42,263 bases of DNA from Candidatus Stahliibacteriota bacterium (lineage in GTDB: Bacteria > Hydrothermota > Tepidihabitantia > B3-TA06): contig SOJW01000035.1 of NCBI GenBank assembly GCA_004375895.1, forward strand, positions 1 through 42,263. The letters are read 5' to 3'. Shown here piece by piece: positions 14,367 through 24,656 of this stretch. The translations under genes and the position numbers were made by a program. The notes below the pieces were generated by a model. That model worked only from the letters and a program-made list of their open reading frames with translations, had not been told where the DNA came from and made no database searches. Positions within the stretch are counted from its first letter, which is position 1. Every line of letters begins with the position of its first letter.

Positions 14367-15724
14367 TGGAAAAGTTAATAAACGAGTTGAAAGAAGGCGG
14401 TGTAGAGTTTGTGGACCTGAAGCTCTCCGATCTTTCGGGGAGATTGCATCACATCACCTTTCCATTAGCAAGGCTCCAGACGGCTCTTGCCCAGGGGGTG
14501 GGCTTCGACGGTTCCTCACTCGGCGGCTTCCGTGACGTTGCCGAATCCGACCTCGTGGTGAAACCGGACACCTCACACCTTTTCATAGATCCATTCTACG
14601 AGCGACCCACTGCAAGCTTGTATGGCGACATCTATGAGCCTGACGGTCAGACCCCGTGCTCTGCCTGTCCCAGAAACATACTCCGCAAGGTAGTGGAACT
14701 TATAAAGGAGGAGGAGGGCGTCGCAGACCGCATCTTCGTGTTGCCTGAGTTTGAGTTCTATCTGTTTGACGAGGCTGAGTTCTACCTGGAAACCAGCGCC
14801 TCGGGTTATCTTGTCTCCTCGTGCGAGGCAGAGCCACCTTCGGGACTGCAGAACGCCTACCACATCACGCCCCCCACGGATGCCTTTGCCAATCTACGCA
14901 GCGAGATGGTACGAGTCATACAGGAAGCAGGGATAGAGGTAAAGTATCACCACCACGAGGTGGGACGCTACGCTCAGGCAGAGATAGAAACGGCTTTGCT
15001 TGATATTTCGCAAGCAGGTGATGCGGTTCAGACCGTGAAATACCTTGTTAAGAACGCTGCTCGAGCCGGGGGGGTATACGCCACATTCATGCCCAAACCC
15101 CTTGCAAATGAAGCTGGCAGCGGCATGCACATTCATATCCAGCTGTGGAAGGGTGAGCACAACGTGTTCTCATCAGAGAGTGATGAAAACGAACTTTCTG
15201 AGATAGCACTCATGTTCCTGGGCGGCATAATCAAACATTCAAGGGCCTTGTGTGCCTTCAGTAATCCGAGCACCAACTCCTATCGTCGCTTGAGAGGCGG
15301 AATCGAGGCACCCTCGAGGGTGTTCCACTCACGTGCCAACCGCAAGGCCGCTCTCCGGGTACCCGGATACGTGAGGGGAGCAAAGGACTTACGCTTCGAG
15401 TATCGGGTGCCTGATGCAACCTCGAACCCCTACCTTGTGCTTGCGGCTATCCTTTTAGCAGGGCTGGACGGCGTACGCAAGGGCCTCAATCCCGGTCCGC
15501 TGATCAAAAACCAACCCGAGGCCGATGATGATCGGTTCCCACGGCTGCCAGCAAGCCTTACCGAAGCACTTGGGGCACTCAACGCAGATGCCTCCTTCCT
15601 CGCCGAGCAAGGCTTATTCCCAAAAGAGTTAATCCATAAATGGATCAAAACAAAGGAGAAAGAGATAGAAGAAATCGAGTCCTATCCTACTCCCGCTGAG
15701 TTCGTAAAGTACTTCGCGCTTTGA
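14366..15724 (+). CDS. glnA: Glutamine synthetase, type I family
   Basis: A 452-residue enzyme that makes glutamine from glutamate, ammonia and ATP. GFDGSSLGG lies near residue 47. Metal-binding glutamates are in LPEFEFYLF (Glu128, Glu130), HHHEV is at 195-199, and GSGMHIHIQLW contains His255. ATFMPKP and FEYRVPDATSNPYLV are also present. It differs from the usual consensus at HHEVGRYAQAEIE and at NSYRRLRGGIEAP, where most enzymes have NSYKRLVPGYEAP, so it belongs to a divergent branch. No adenylylation-loop tyrosine motif is obvious. A related gamma-glutamyl ligase cannot be fully excluded. Confidence 0.88.
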   Translation: MEKLINELKEGGVEFVDLKLSDLSGRLHHITFPLARLQTALAQGVGFDGSSLGGFRDVAESDLVVKPDTSHLFIDPFYERPTASLYGDIYEPDGQTPCSACPRNILRKVVELIKEEEGVADRIFVLPEFEFYLFDEAEFYLETSASGYLVSSCEAEPPSGLQNAYHITPPTDAFANLRSEMVRVIQEAGIEVKYHHHEVGRYAQAEIETALLDISQAGDAVQTVKYLVKNAARAGGVYATFMPKPLANEAGSGMHIHIQLWKGEHNVFSSESDENELSEIALMFLGGIIKHSRALCAFSNPSTNSYRRLRGGIEAPSRVFHSRANRKAALRVPGYVRGAKDLRFEYRVPDATSNPYLVLAAILLAGLDGVRKGLNPGPLIKNQPEADDDRFPRLPASLTEALGALNADASFLAEQGLFPKELIHKWIKTKEKEIEEIESYPTPAEFVKYFAL

Positions 15725-17952
<2,228 letters not shown>

Positions 17953-17999
17953 GATTATCGCCCACCACGATCACTGTGTATCCATTCGGGAAATAATTG

Positions 18000-18025
18000 T
18001 ATGGGCGAGGCATGCCTCGCCCATA
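18000..18025. repeat. Perfect 26-bp palindrome between convergent genes
   Basis: Each half is TATGGGCGAGGCA or its reverse complement, with no mismatch. In RNA it forms a strong hairpin, but no T tract follows on the plus strand. It lies between the pgk stop and the convergent methyltransferase and may act as a bidirectional terminator or a REP-like element. Confidence 0.7.
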
Positions 18026-18036
18026 CTCACTTTCTG

Positions 18037-18126
18037 TTAGCCGAGACGCCTGTGTTCCTTTTTTCTGATCAGATAGTTGTAGGTTTGTTTCGAGGGGTCT
18101 GTGAATGGATTCCGATCCAGGTCTCC
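18037..18126 (-). other. In-frame continuation of the methyltransferase past a TAG
   Basis: The thirty codons after the TAG at 18127-18129 stay open to TAA at 18037-18039. They read GDLDRNPFTDPSKQTYNYLI, then RKKE, like the expected last strand of such methyltransferases (GDFDG near the end, then a short Arg/Lys-rich close). The gene is therefore either interrupted by a nonsense mutation or read through. Confidence 0.65.
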
Positions 18127-18807
18127 CTACCGGTGTAGGGCCTCCAAACCAGCAATTTCGAGCAAAAGTTCAAGCTCACAGGGGTAGGTCAGCTTACGAC
18201 GCTCAAAACCCTCTTCAACTGTCCTTTTGTTGCCGTGCTCGTCTATTGTATCCCATTTACACGCCTCTTTCTTGATCTGAAGCAGAGGATCATATTCATA
18301 AGATCCTTGGCAAGCCAGTTCCAGATCCGGGGTCTTGCAGCTTAGAAAGAACAACCCTGGGCTGGAGAGATGCATACCTACTCTCCTCAAACAGGCGAGT
18401 TGTTCTTCTTGTGTAAGCAAATAACCAAAGCCGTCATCCTCAAGAATGATGAAGTGATAGGTTTCCTTGAGTTCGAAGGTACACATATCTTCCCAGACCA
18501 AACGTATTCTTTTTCGAACGCTTTCGGGTTCTTTTTCAACTTCCCGTCTACAGACCTCAAGCATCTTGCGGCTAAGATCTAAACCCACCACGTCATAACC
18601 CTGTCGAGCCAACTGAATCAAGAGTTTTCCTGCACCGCAACAGAGTTCCAGAATCCGTTTCCCCTTGCTGTAATCTTTTAACAATCTTATGAACGCACTC
18701 CCTAAATCGCGTGACTTTCGTCCAGGTTCATTTAGGAATAGCTGTGGTCTAAAACTACTCCAGCCACACCGATTTAATCGAGATGTATCCTTGGTGCTAT
18801 TGGACAC
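18127..18807 (-). CDS. Class I SAM-dependent methyltransferase, shortened by a TAG
   Basis: 226 residues. The SAM-binding motif I is ILELCCGAGKLLIQLAR, followed by YDVVGLDLSRKML with the ribose-binding Asp. LVWEDMCTF and FIILEDDGFGYL fit motifs II and III. The start is GTG at 18807, preceded by AAGGAGG with six-base spacing. The product would end at ELLLEIAGLEALHR, about 29 residues short of the usual family end, which is encoded in frame just after the TAG. Loss of the final strand may or may not destroy activity. The substrate is unknown. Confidence 0.85.
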   Translation of the reverse strand: MSNSTKDTSRLNRCGWSSFRPQLFLNEPGRKSRDLGSAFIRLLKDYSKGKRILELCCGAGKLLIQLARQGYDVVGLDLSRKMLEVCRREVEKEPESVRKRIRLVWEDMCTFELKETYHFIILEDDGFGYLLTQEEQLACLRRVGMHLSSPGLFFLSCKTPDLELACQGSYEYDPLLQIKKEACKWDTIDEHGNKRTVEEGFERRKLTYPCELELLLEIAGLEALHR

Positions 18808-18942
18808 TTTCTACCTCCTTAAGAGTTCTGTCTAAGACATTAACTAGCTTATATCCTGAGTCCTAATTTTCGACCATAGTCCTAACTCTGGATTTGTCAA
18901 GCAGTCAATGTGCGTAAGCTAAGAAACGGGGGACGAAACGGA

Positions 18943-20523
18943 CTACTTACGCCTCAGGATACCTCCCAGCTCCTTGATGCCGAAAAGCCTGGCGAGTCCG
19001 AAGTAGATGAGCGCAAAAAGCACGAATCCCACCCCAAGCATGAGGAGGGTAGGAAGGAAACCCTCGATCCTGTCAATGAAGTAGAAACGATAACCCAGAT
19101 AGATGGGCAGCAACGCAAGCACCGCCGCGGCAAGCACCCGCAGACCGTAGATGGGATGATCCGAGGCTCGCCAGATCCCTATTTTGCGTTTCAGAAGAGC
19201 CATAAGAAAAATCATGGAGAAAAAAGAGCAGAACGTGGTGGCGAACGCGAACGCCCGGAACTGGCGCACCTGGAGCACCAGGAAGGCAAGTGACAGGTTA
19301 AGGCTGATGTTGAGGACCACGCTTGCAAGGTTGACGAACATGGGGGTGCGTGAATCCTTGAACGCGTAGAAGGCCACCGAGAGCGTACGCACCGAGGAAG
19401 CAGCCCAGATGCCCGCAACATAGAGCATCAAGGCCTGGGCCGTGTAGTCTGTATCCAGGGGGGCAAACTCTCCTCGCTGATAGATCACCCTGATGACAGG
19501 ATGGGCGAATGCGATCACAAAAAGCAGGATAGGGATCAGGAGAACCGAGATGGTTCGCAGGGAGCGCTGGAGTGATGAGGCAAGTCCTTCCAGATTACCC
19601 TCGGCGCGCTGGCGGGAAAACAAGGTAAGGCTTACAGTTCCCACAGCTGCGCCGAAAAGGGCCAAAGGAAGGTGCATCACCCTGTAGGCATAAGAGAGCC
19701 AGGAGATCGAGCCTTGCTCTAGAAGCGCCGCAAGAAAGGTGTCAACCGCGACCTGAATCTCCACCAATCCAAGACCGATAACTACCGGTATCCAGAGCTT
19801 AAGCACCCTGCCGAGGTCAGGCGAGCGCCAGTTGACGTAAGGCCTGTACCGATAGCCCCTCCTCCAGACCGCGATGTAGGGAACAAGGAACTGGAAGAAG
19901 ACGCCAACCAGACCACCGATCGCCATGCCGACGATCGGATCTAAGCCCTTAGATATCCAGAAGTTGTAGGTCAGGTAAGCCACGGCGATCGAGCCGAGGT
20001 TAAACAACGCCGAGCTTACCGCGGGCAGAAAGAAGCGGTTGTGAGCGTTCAGCACACCCGCAGACCATGCGGAGAGCGAGATGAAAAGAAGGAACGGGAA
20101 GAGGATGCGGTTGAGCAGGGTGGTAAGTTCTATCTTGCCGGGGATACCTTTGAAACCATGCCCTATGACCGATACGATCTGGGGCGAGAAGATAACACCG
20201 AGGACGGCCAATGCCCCGACCACAATCAGGAGGGTGTTGAACAAATTGTTGCTCAGTCGCCACAGATCGCGGCGGTCAGAGGTCTGCATCTTCTCAACGA
20301 AGACCGGAACAAAGGATGCGGCAAGCGCGTTCTCGGCAAAGAAATCACGTAAGAGGTTGGGGATGCGGAAGGCGATCTCGAACGCATCCTTGGCGAACCC
20401 GGCGCCGAAGAGTGAAGCCATCACCACCTCACGTAAGAGCCCTGTAATGCGCGAGATACCGGTGGCTAAAGAAAATTCTGCCACCCCTCGGCGGAACACG
20501 GGTGCTTCCTTGGCCTTATTCAT
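18943..20523 (-). CDS. murJ: Lipid II flippase MurJ (MviN)
   Basis: A 526-residue integral membrane protein with about 14 hydrophobic helices. It shows the MurJ hallmarks SLATGISRITGLLREVVMAS and FGAGFAKDAFEIAFRIPNLL near the N-terminus, then FFAENALAASFVPVF. It flips lipid-linked peptidoglycan precursor to the outer face of the inner membrane. The gene is transcribed alone from a promoter five bases before its ATG, with no Shine-Dalgarno. Confidence 0.96.
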   Translation of the reverse strand: MNKAKEAPVFRRGVAEFSLATGISRITGLLREVVMASLFGAGFAKDAFEIAFRIPNLLRDFFAENALAASFVPVFVEKMQTSDRRDLWRLSNNLFNTLLIVVGALAVLGVIFSPQIVSVIGHGFKGIPGKIELTTLLNRILFPFLLFISLSAWSAGVLNAHNRFFLPAVSSALFNLGSIAVAYLTYNFWISKGLDPIVGMAIGGLVGVFFQFLVPYIAVWRRGYRYRPYVNWRSPDLGRVLKLWIPVVIGLGLVEIQVAVDTFLAALLEQGSISWLSYAYRVMHLPLALFGAAVGTVSLTLFSRQRAEGNLEGLASSLQRSLRTISVLLIPILLFVIAFAHPVIRVIYQRGEFAPLDTDYTAQALMLYVAGIWAASSVRTLSVAFYAFKDSRTPMFVNLASVVLNISLNLSLAFLVLQVRQFRAFAFATTFCSFFSMIFLMALLKRKIGIWRASDHPIYGLRVLAAAVLALLPIYLGYRFYFIDRIEGFLPTLLMLGVGFVLFALIYFGLARLFGIKELGGILRRK

Positions 20524-20528
20524 AAATT

Positions 20529-20556
20529 ATTATACCGCCTAAAGTTAAGAGGTCAA
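20529..20556 (-). promoter_or_regulatory. Promoter of murJ, placed for a leaderless transcript
   Basis: On the minus strand TTGACC (20556-20551), 16 bases, TATAAT (20534-20529). The murJ ATG begins five bases later. Confidence 0.85.
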
Positions 20557-20601
20557 GTCCCGCACGAATCGTTGATTTGCCTTGCTTTGCGCGTGAAACA
20601 A

Positions 20602-20626
20602 GTCAGGTTTACATCGCACTCGTCAC
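20602..20626 (+). repeat. Dispersed 25-bp repeat, copy outside the array
   Basis: GTCAGGTTT, three variable bases, then CGCACTCGTCAC. Related copies occur inside the array at 28665-28689, 33384-33410 and 34643-34666, with a partial one near 27783. Confidence 0.55.
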
Positions 20627-20653
20627 AAAAAAGCTACCGGGATTACTCAACCG

Positions 20654-23401
20654 TCAAGACGGCTCATCTCCGGATTCGGCTTCCTCGTCTTTGAACCCGT
20701 CCAGCACATAACTCAAATCCTGCCCCATCTTCTCGCCCGCCTGCTCGACAAGTTTCTCAAACTTCACTACACCCATCCGCTCGCGCTGTTTTGCGATAAA
20801 GGAACCGGCAAGTTGTGCCTCCGGCGCTTTCAACTGAGCGAATATGTTCAAAGCTTTGAAGTAAAGTGTAAACGCCTTAAGCTCATCGCCTTCCGCCTCA
20901 GCCAAACGCCCCAACTGCCCTAAGGATATGGCGATGCCGGACTTGTCGCCTAGCTCCTTTGCTATCTCAAGACTCTTCCCGTACTTGCGCCGCGCCTCGT
21001 CGTAATCGCCCTGTTTCTGGGCAATAGCACCCATGTTATGCAGGGTTGCGGCAACATGCCCCTTCTCCCCAAGTTTCTCAAAAGCGCCCTTTGCATCCTC
21101 GTATCGCCTCCGCGCCTCATCGTAATCGCCCTGTTTCTGGGCAATCATCCCCAACTGGTGGAGGGTTATAGCGATGCCCGACTTGTCGCCTAGCCCATTC
21201 TTAATTTCAAGGCTCTCCTCGTACAGCTTCCGCGCCTCTTCGTAGTCACTCTGAGCCTCAGCAATATTTCCCAACTGGTGCAGGGCTTGGGCGATGCCGG
21301 ACTTATCGCCTAGCTCCTTTTCAATCTCAAGGCTCTCCCCGTACAGCTTCCGCGCCTTCTCGAAATCACCCTGAAGACAGGCAACGTTCCCTAACTGGTG
21401 CAGGCTCTTGGCGATGCCGGACTTGTCGCCTAGCTCCTTTGCTATCTCAAGACTCTCCCCGTACTTGCGCCGCGCCTCGTCGTAATCGCCCTGATCCTGA
21501 GCAATGACACCAAGATTATGCAGGGTTGAAGCGATGCCTGACTTGTCGCCTAGCTCCTTTTTAATCTCAAGGCTCTCTTCGTACTGTCTCCGCGCCTCTT
21601 CGTAATTGCCTTGTTGCTGGGCAATCATCCCCAACTGGTGCAGGCTCTTGGCGATGCCGGACTTGTCGCCAAGTTCCTTCTTAATCTCGAAGCTCTCCTC
21701 GTACCATGATTTTGCTTCCAGGGGTTCACCTAGGTGACCTAAAACCATCCCCATGTTGTGCAACCATATTGCTCTATCTTTTTTGTCGGGGAGTTCTCTA
21801 AGTCGCTCCTTCAAGCGTTCCCAGTTTACCTTATCGCGCAGGATGCCCCTGCGGACGTAGCGCTCGTCCAGGGTGCCTATAACTCTAAACAGGGCCTTGG
21901 TGTGGGAACCTGGTTTCTGTATTTCTTCAAGCAAAACTGAGATTGCGCTGTCACATTTCGCTAGGCACCTTTCATTATTATCTCTCTCGAATACCTCCCG
22001 TAAGGAAAGGAGGCGTTCAACGAAAAAAGGCGCGGAAAGGTTCCTGGCCTCGACCTCGGCCAGCGCCTTTATGTCGCCTGCACCGTCCTCGTCGAAAAAG
22101 AATCGCCTGACCATGTACAAACCAAGCAGTTCACGAGAGCGGAAAAAACATACCCCAGGGTCCTCTACGTAACCCACGTGAGGTCGAACGTATTCGTTCC
22201 TCAAGGCGGCCTCAAACGAAACGTTGTGGTACTTCTGATAAAAACGGTCAAAGTTCTCTAGCTCGTTGTCACCTACCATCTGTATAGCGGCTAATGTAGC
22301 GAGGGCTTGGACATGCTCCTCGACTTCTTCATACTGTTCCTTGAATCGCTTTTCCAGGATTTTATCACGGCTTACTAGCTCGCCCCATTTAATTTCGCCT
22401 TTTTGGAGCATGAAGAAGAACGCAATAACCGCGTCAGGGTAGCCGTCTAAATGTCTGACAAGTTCATCTAAATCTTTAGAACCTGCAAGTTCCGTGAAGT
22501 TTTCAATGGCCACTTCCTTGAGTTTAGATACGTCTTCAAAAACCTTGAGGTGGTATGGTTGAATTGCAGGTTCAAAAGGTGAAACGTGTACTTTGTCCGG
22601 GTAGTAGGTGCATCCAATGACCCTTATCCCATCCTTTCCCTCGACCCTTGAGTATGGCCCAAAGAGGTCAAGAAATTGATTGGGAAGTTTGTCAATCTCA
22701 TCAACCAGCAAGAACAGCTCTTTTCCCTTTGCAAGCTGGTTTAACTCGTACTCGTATTTCTTTGCGTCGGTCTCTATCACCGGGCTGGTAAAGTAACAGA
22801 GAATTCCTTTTTCCTCCAGGAGCCGGGCGTACTCAACGAGAAGCCTTGTTTTCCCGACCCCGCGATCCCCGGAAATCAAAAGCAGGCGGTTTTGTGATCC
22901 CAGGAACTTTTGAAGTTCTGCTATTTCGTCTGCCCGTGGAACGTAAACCCTGGTTGCCTGGAGTTCATCATCCTTGCCCTTAAGGAACTTTTGAGTGTCT
23001 ACGAACAAGTAAAACGCCGAACGAAGAATTGCCTTTTCGACAATGGTCTTTATCTCGTCGGGGAAAATCCCCAATCGGGCAACCGCAGTATCCAGCTCCT
23101 CAAGAACCTTCTCCCGGTCTTCCTTAATGGTAGCACGCCACTTCCTGAATTCCTTTTTGAAAAGGGTGGTAAATTCTTTCTTGTTGGCATCGAGAAGCTT
23201 TGCGAGTTCCTCGAAGTATCTTTCCTCACGTTTTGTGAGCTTCTTGTTTTCGATTTTCTTTCGAACAAGGTTACCGAATCTCCTTTTGGGGAAAGGCTTT
23301 GAGTCTTTAGGGAAGATCTCTCTCCAGACCTGCTTAAGGCCCTCCATTAAAAAGTGACCAGCCAGCGTCTGGATAAGGAAGCCAAATACTAGTTCCAACA
23401 T
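20654..23401 (-). CDS. STAND-like P-loop NTPase with eight TPRs
   Basis: A 915-residue protein. Residues 1-25 are hydrophobic (LELVFGFLIQTLAGHFL) and residues about 30-130 are basic and helical. An NTPase domain follows with Walker A GDRGVGKT near 178 and Walker B LFLLVDEID near 235. The C-terminal third holds eight 40-residue tetratricopeptide repeats ending in variants of LEIKKELGDKSGIA. The start at 23401 has GAGGAA upstream; a longer frame to 23449 would begin inside the gene's own -35 box. Proteins of this layout are signalling switches, and some act in defence or cell death. No effector enzyme domain is recognised, so the role is open. Confidence 0.85.
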   Translation of the reverse strand: MLELVFGFLIQTLAGHFLMEGLKQVWREIFPKDSKPFPKRRFGNLVRKKIENKKLTKREERYFEELAKLLDANKKEFTTLFKKEFRKWRATIKEDREKVLEELDTAVARLGIFPDEIKTIVEKAILRSAFYLFVDTQKFLKGKDDELQATRVYVPRADEIAELQKFLGSQNRLLLISGDRGVGKTRLLVEYARLLEEKGILCYFTSPVIETDAKKYEYELNQLAKGKELFLLVDEIDKLPNQFLDLFGPYSRVEGKDGIRVIGCTYYPDKVHVSPFEPAIQPYHLKVFEDVSKLKEVAIENFTELAGSKDLDELVRHLDGYPDAVIAFFFMLQKGEIKWGELVSRDKILEKRFKEQYEEVEEHVQALATLAAIQMVGDNELENFDRFYQKYHNVSFEAALRNEYVRPHVGYVEDPGVCFFRSRELLGLYMVRRFFFDEDGAGDIKALAEVEARNLSAPFFVERLLSLREVFERDNNERCLAKCDSAISVLLEEIQKPGSHTKALFRVIGTLDERYVRRGILRDKVNWERLKERLRELPDKKDRAIWLHNMGMVLGHLGEPLEAKSWYEESFEIKKELGDKSGIAKSLHQLGMIAQQQGNYEEARRQYEESLEIKKELGDKSGIASTLHNLGVIAQDQGDYDEARRKYGESLEIAKELGDKSGIAKSLHQLGNVACLQGDFEKARKLYGESLEIEKELGDKSGIAQALHQLGNIAEAQSDYEEARKLYEESLEIKNGLGDKSGIAITLHQLGMIAQKQGDYDEARRRYEDAKGAFEKLGEKGHVAATLHNMGAIAQKQGDYDEARRKYGKSLEIAKELGDKSGIAISLGQLGRLAEAEGDELKAFTLYFKALNIFAQLKAPEAQLAGSFIAKQRERMGVVKFEKLVEQAGEKMGQDLSYVLDGFKDEEAESGDEPS
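20800..21765 (-). repeat. Eight tandem 120-bp repeats encoding TPRs
   Basis: The TPR region is repetitive in DNA as well as protein. Long blocks such as those encoding ELGDKSGIA and GDYDEARR are nearly unchanged between units, so the copy number could change by slippage or recombination and the region may be misassembled. Confidence 0.8.
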
Positions 23402-23421
23402 CGGTTCCTCGGCATAAAAAC

Positions 23422-23449
23422 ATACTACTCCCTGCATAAAACTTGTCAA
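23422..23449 (-). promoter_or_regulatory. Promoter of the NTPase-TPR gene
   Basis: On the minus strand TTGACA (23449-23444), 16 bases, TAGTAT (23427-23422). It fixes the translation start at 23401. Confidence 0.65.
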
Positions 23450-23486
23450 GAAAACTACCTATTCTGCAGAAGGTTAACAAATCGGT

Positions 23487-23514
23487 TTGACACCTCAACG
23501 TGCCGCGGTATAAT
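23487..23514 (+). promoter_or_regulatory. Promoter of the acetate transporter gene
   Basis: TTGACA (23487-23492), 16 bases, TATAAT (23509-23514), followed by AAGGAGG at 23543-23549. Confidence 0.88.
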
Positions 23515-23555
23515 GCGAAAGCTGAACTATCTTGATCTTTTCAAGGAGGAGATTG

Positions 23556-24122
23556 ATGGAACAAAAACTATCTAACCCCGCACCTTTAGGTCTTATGGGC
23601 TTCGGGATGACCACCGTGCTTTTAAATATTCACAACGCAGGCTTCTTTCCGATAAGCGTGATGATCCTTTCGATGGGCATCTTCTACGGCGGCATGGCGC
23701 AGATAATCGCAGGTATCCTTGAGTTCCGCAAGGGCAATACCTTCGGCACCACCGCATTTATATCCTACGGCCTGTTCTGGCTCTCGCTGGTTTTCATCCT
23801 GCTTGCGCCCAAACTGGGTCTTGTTTTGACCTCTGCGGCGTTCCTTGCCTGGTACTTCTTCTTCTGGGGGCTTTTTAGGTGCACGATGATGTTCAGCACC
23901 CTGAAGAAGAACGCGGCGCTGTTCGTGGTGTTCCTGACGCTGGCTATCCTGTTCTGGCTACTTGCGATCGCGCACTGGACCACGGGCAACACCGCTTTGA
24001 TCTTCACCCGCATCGCGGGCTGGGAAGGGATTGCATGTGGACTTTCGGCGATCTATCTGGCCATGGCCGAGGTCTTAAACGAGAATCTTGGAAGAACGGT
24101 GCTGCCCATAGGTCCCTTCTGA
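23556..24122 (+). CDS. satP: Acetate uptake transporter, SatP/YaaH (GPR1/FUN34) family
   Basis: A 188-residue inner-membrane protein with six helices. The family signature [20 protein letters not shown] opens the protein. [22 protein letters not shown] and [11 protein letters not shown] are also characteristic. It takes up acetate (or succinate) with protons. The start at 23556 follows AAGGAGGAG. Acetate uptake fits the acetyl-CoA chemistry of the por genes at the other end of the window, although the genes are not linked. Confidence 0.93.
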   Translation: MEQKLSNPAPLGLMGFGMTTVLLNIHNAGFFPISVMILSMGIFYGGMAQIIAGILEFRKGNTFGTTAFISYGLFWLSLVFILLAPKLGLVLTSAAFLAWYFFFWGLFRCTMMFSTLKKNAALFVVFLTLAILFWLLAIAHWTTGNTALIFTRIAGWEGIACGLSAIYLAMAEVLNENLGRTVLPIGPF

Positions 24123-24129
24123 GAATCGG

Positions 24130-24258
24130 TTATCTTTCCCTGTTTAAGCCGGCTACCTCGTGGTAGTAAGGCAGCCGCCCCTCAACGATTGAGACCCACG
24201 AGTACTGTTTGGCTCGTTCAAAGGCGCGCTCGGAAAGCTCCCAAAGGACACGCTGCAT
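24130..24258 (-). CDS. Short 42-residue frame, probable gene remnant
   Basis: The ATG at 24258 runs to TAA at 24130-24132, beginning MQRVLWELSERAFERAKQYS and ending YYHEVAGLNRER. The composition is protein-like with no low complexity, but no family is recognised. It sits tail to tail with the transporter gene and just downstream of another decayed minus-strand frame, so it is more likely a leftover C-terminus than a functional small protein. Confidence 0.35.
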   Translation of the reverse strand: MQRVLWELSERAFERAKQYSWVSIVEGRLPYYHEVAGLNRER

Positions 24259-24274
24259 CCTTAAGAGCAAGTCC

Positions 24275-24608
24275 CTATCTTTTTAGTTGGATCATCTTGG
24301 GCGTAAGAGCCACGTAGCCCTTGTGTTCGCCTGGTGCCAACCAGTTATCTCTCCATATCCTTAGAGCGCCGATACTTATCTCAAGGTTACCGTATTTGAA
24401 AAACGGGAGCGACCTTGACAACTCCTCTGAATTTAATATATTTAGATTCATGGCGGCATAGCCAATTGTGGGTTCAGAAGTACTTGAAGTGAGGTGGATG
24501 AAGTATAGCCGAGCGTATGTCTCTTCCTACCCTCTATAATGGTTTCTGGCTCACCCCTCACTAATCTGACAGGGCTTTGTTCTATTATCTTCGTAACACA
24601 CGTAGGGG
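24275..24608 (-). pseudogene. Decayed minus-strand gene, 5' end cut off by the array
   Basis: The segment beginning MNLNILNSEELSRSLPFFKY and ending YVALTPKMIQLKR (24275-24451) is open and protein-like, and is continuous upstream with YARLYFIHLTSSTSEPTIGY. Near 24520 the coding sense switches to another frame (QSPVRLVRGEPETIIEGRKR), which indicates a one-base frameshift. The frame ends abruptly at about 24608, where the -35 box of the first array promoter begins. The gene seems to have lost its 5' part when the lipoprotein array was inserted or expanded. No family is recognised. Confidence 0.55.
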
Positions 24609-24636
24609 TTGACAACCCTCCTCCCATACCTACAAT
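24609..24636 (+). promoter_or_regulatory. Array promoter, module 1
   Basis: TTGACA (24609-24614), 16 bases, TACAAT (24631-24636). Confidence 0.88.
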
Positions 24637-24656
24637 AGTTTACAGAGAGGCATGCG

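Noticed and set aside
18910-19293. Charged plus-strand frame opposite the murJ end
   Set aside because: Antisense of membrane-protein codons; composition is typical of shadow frames.
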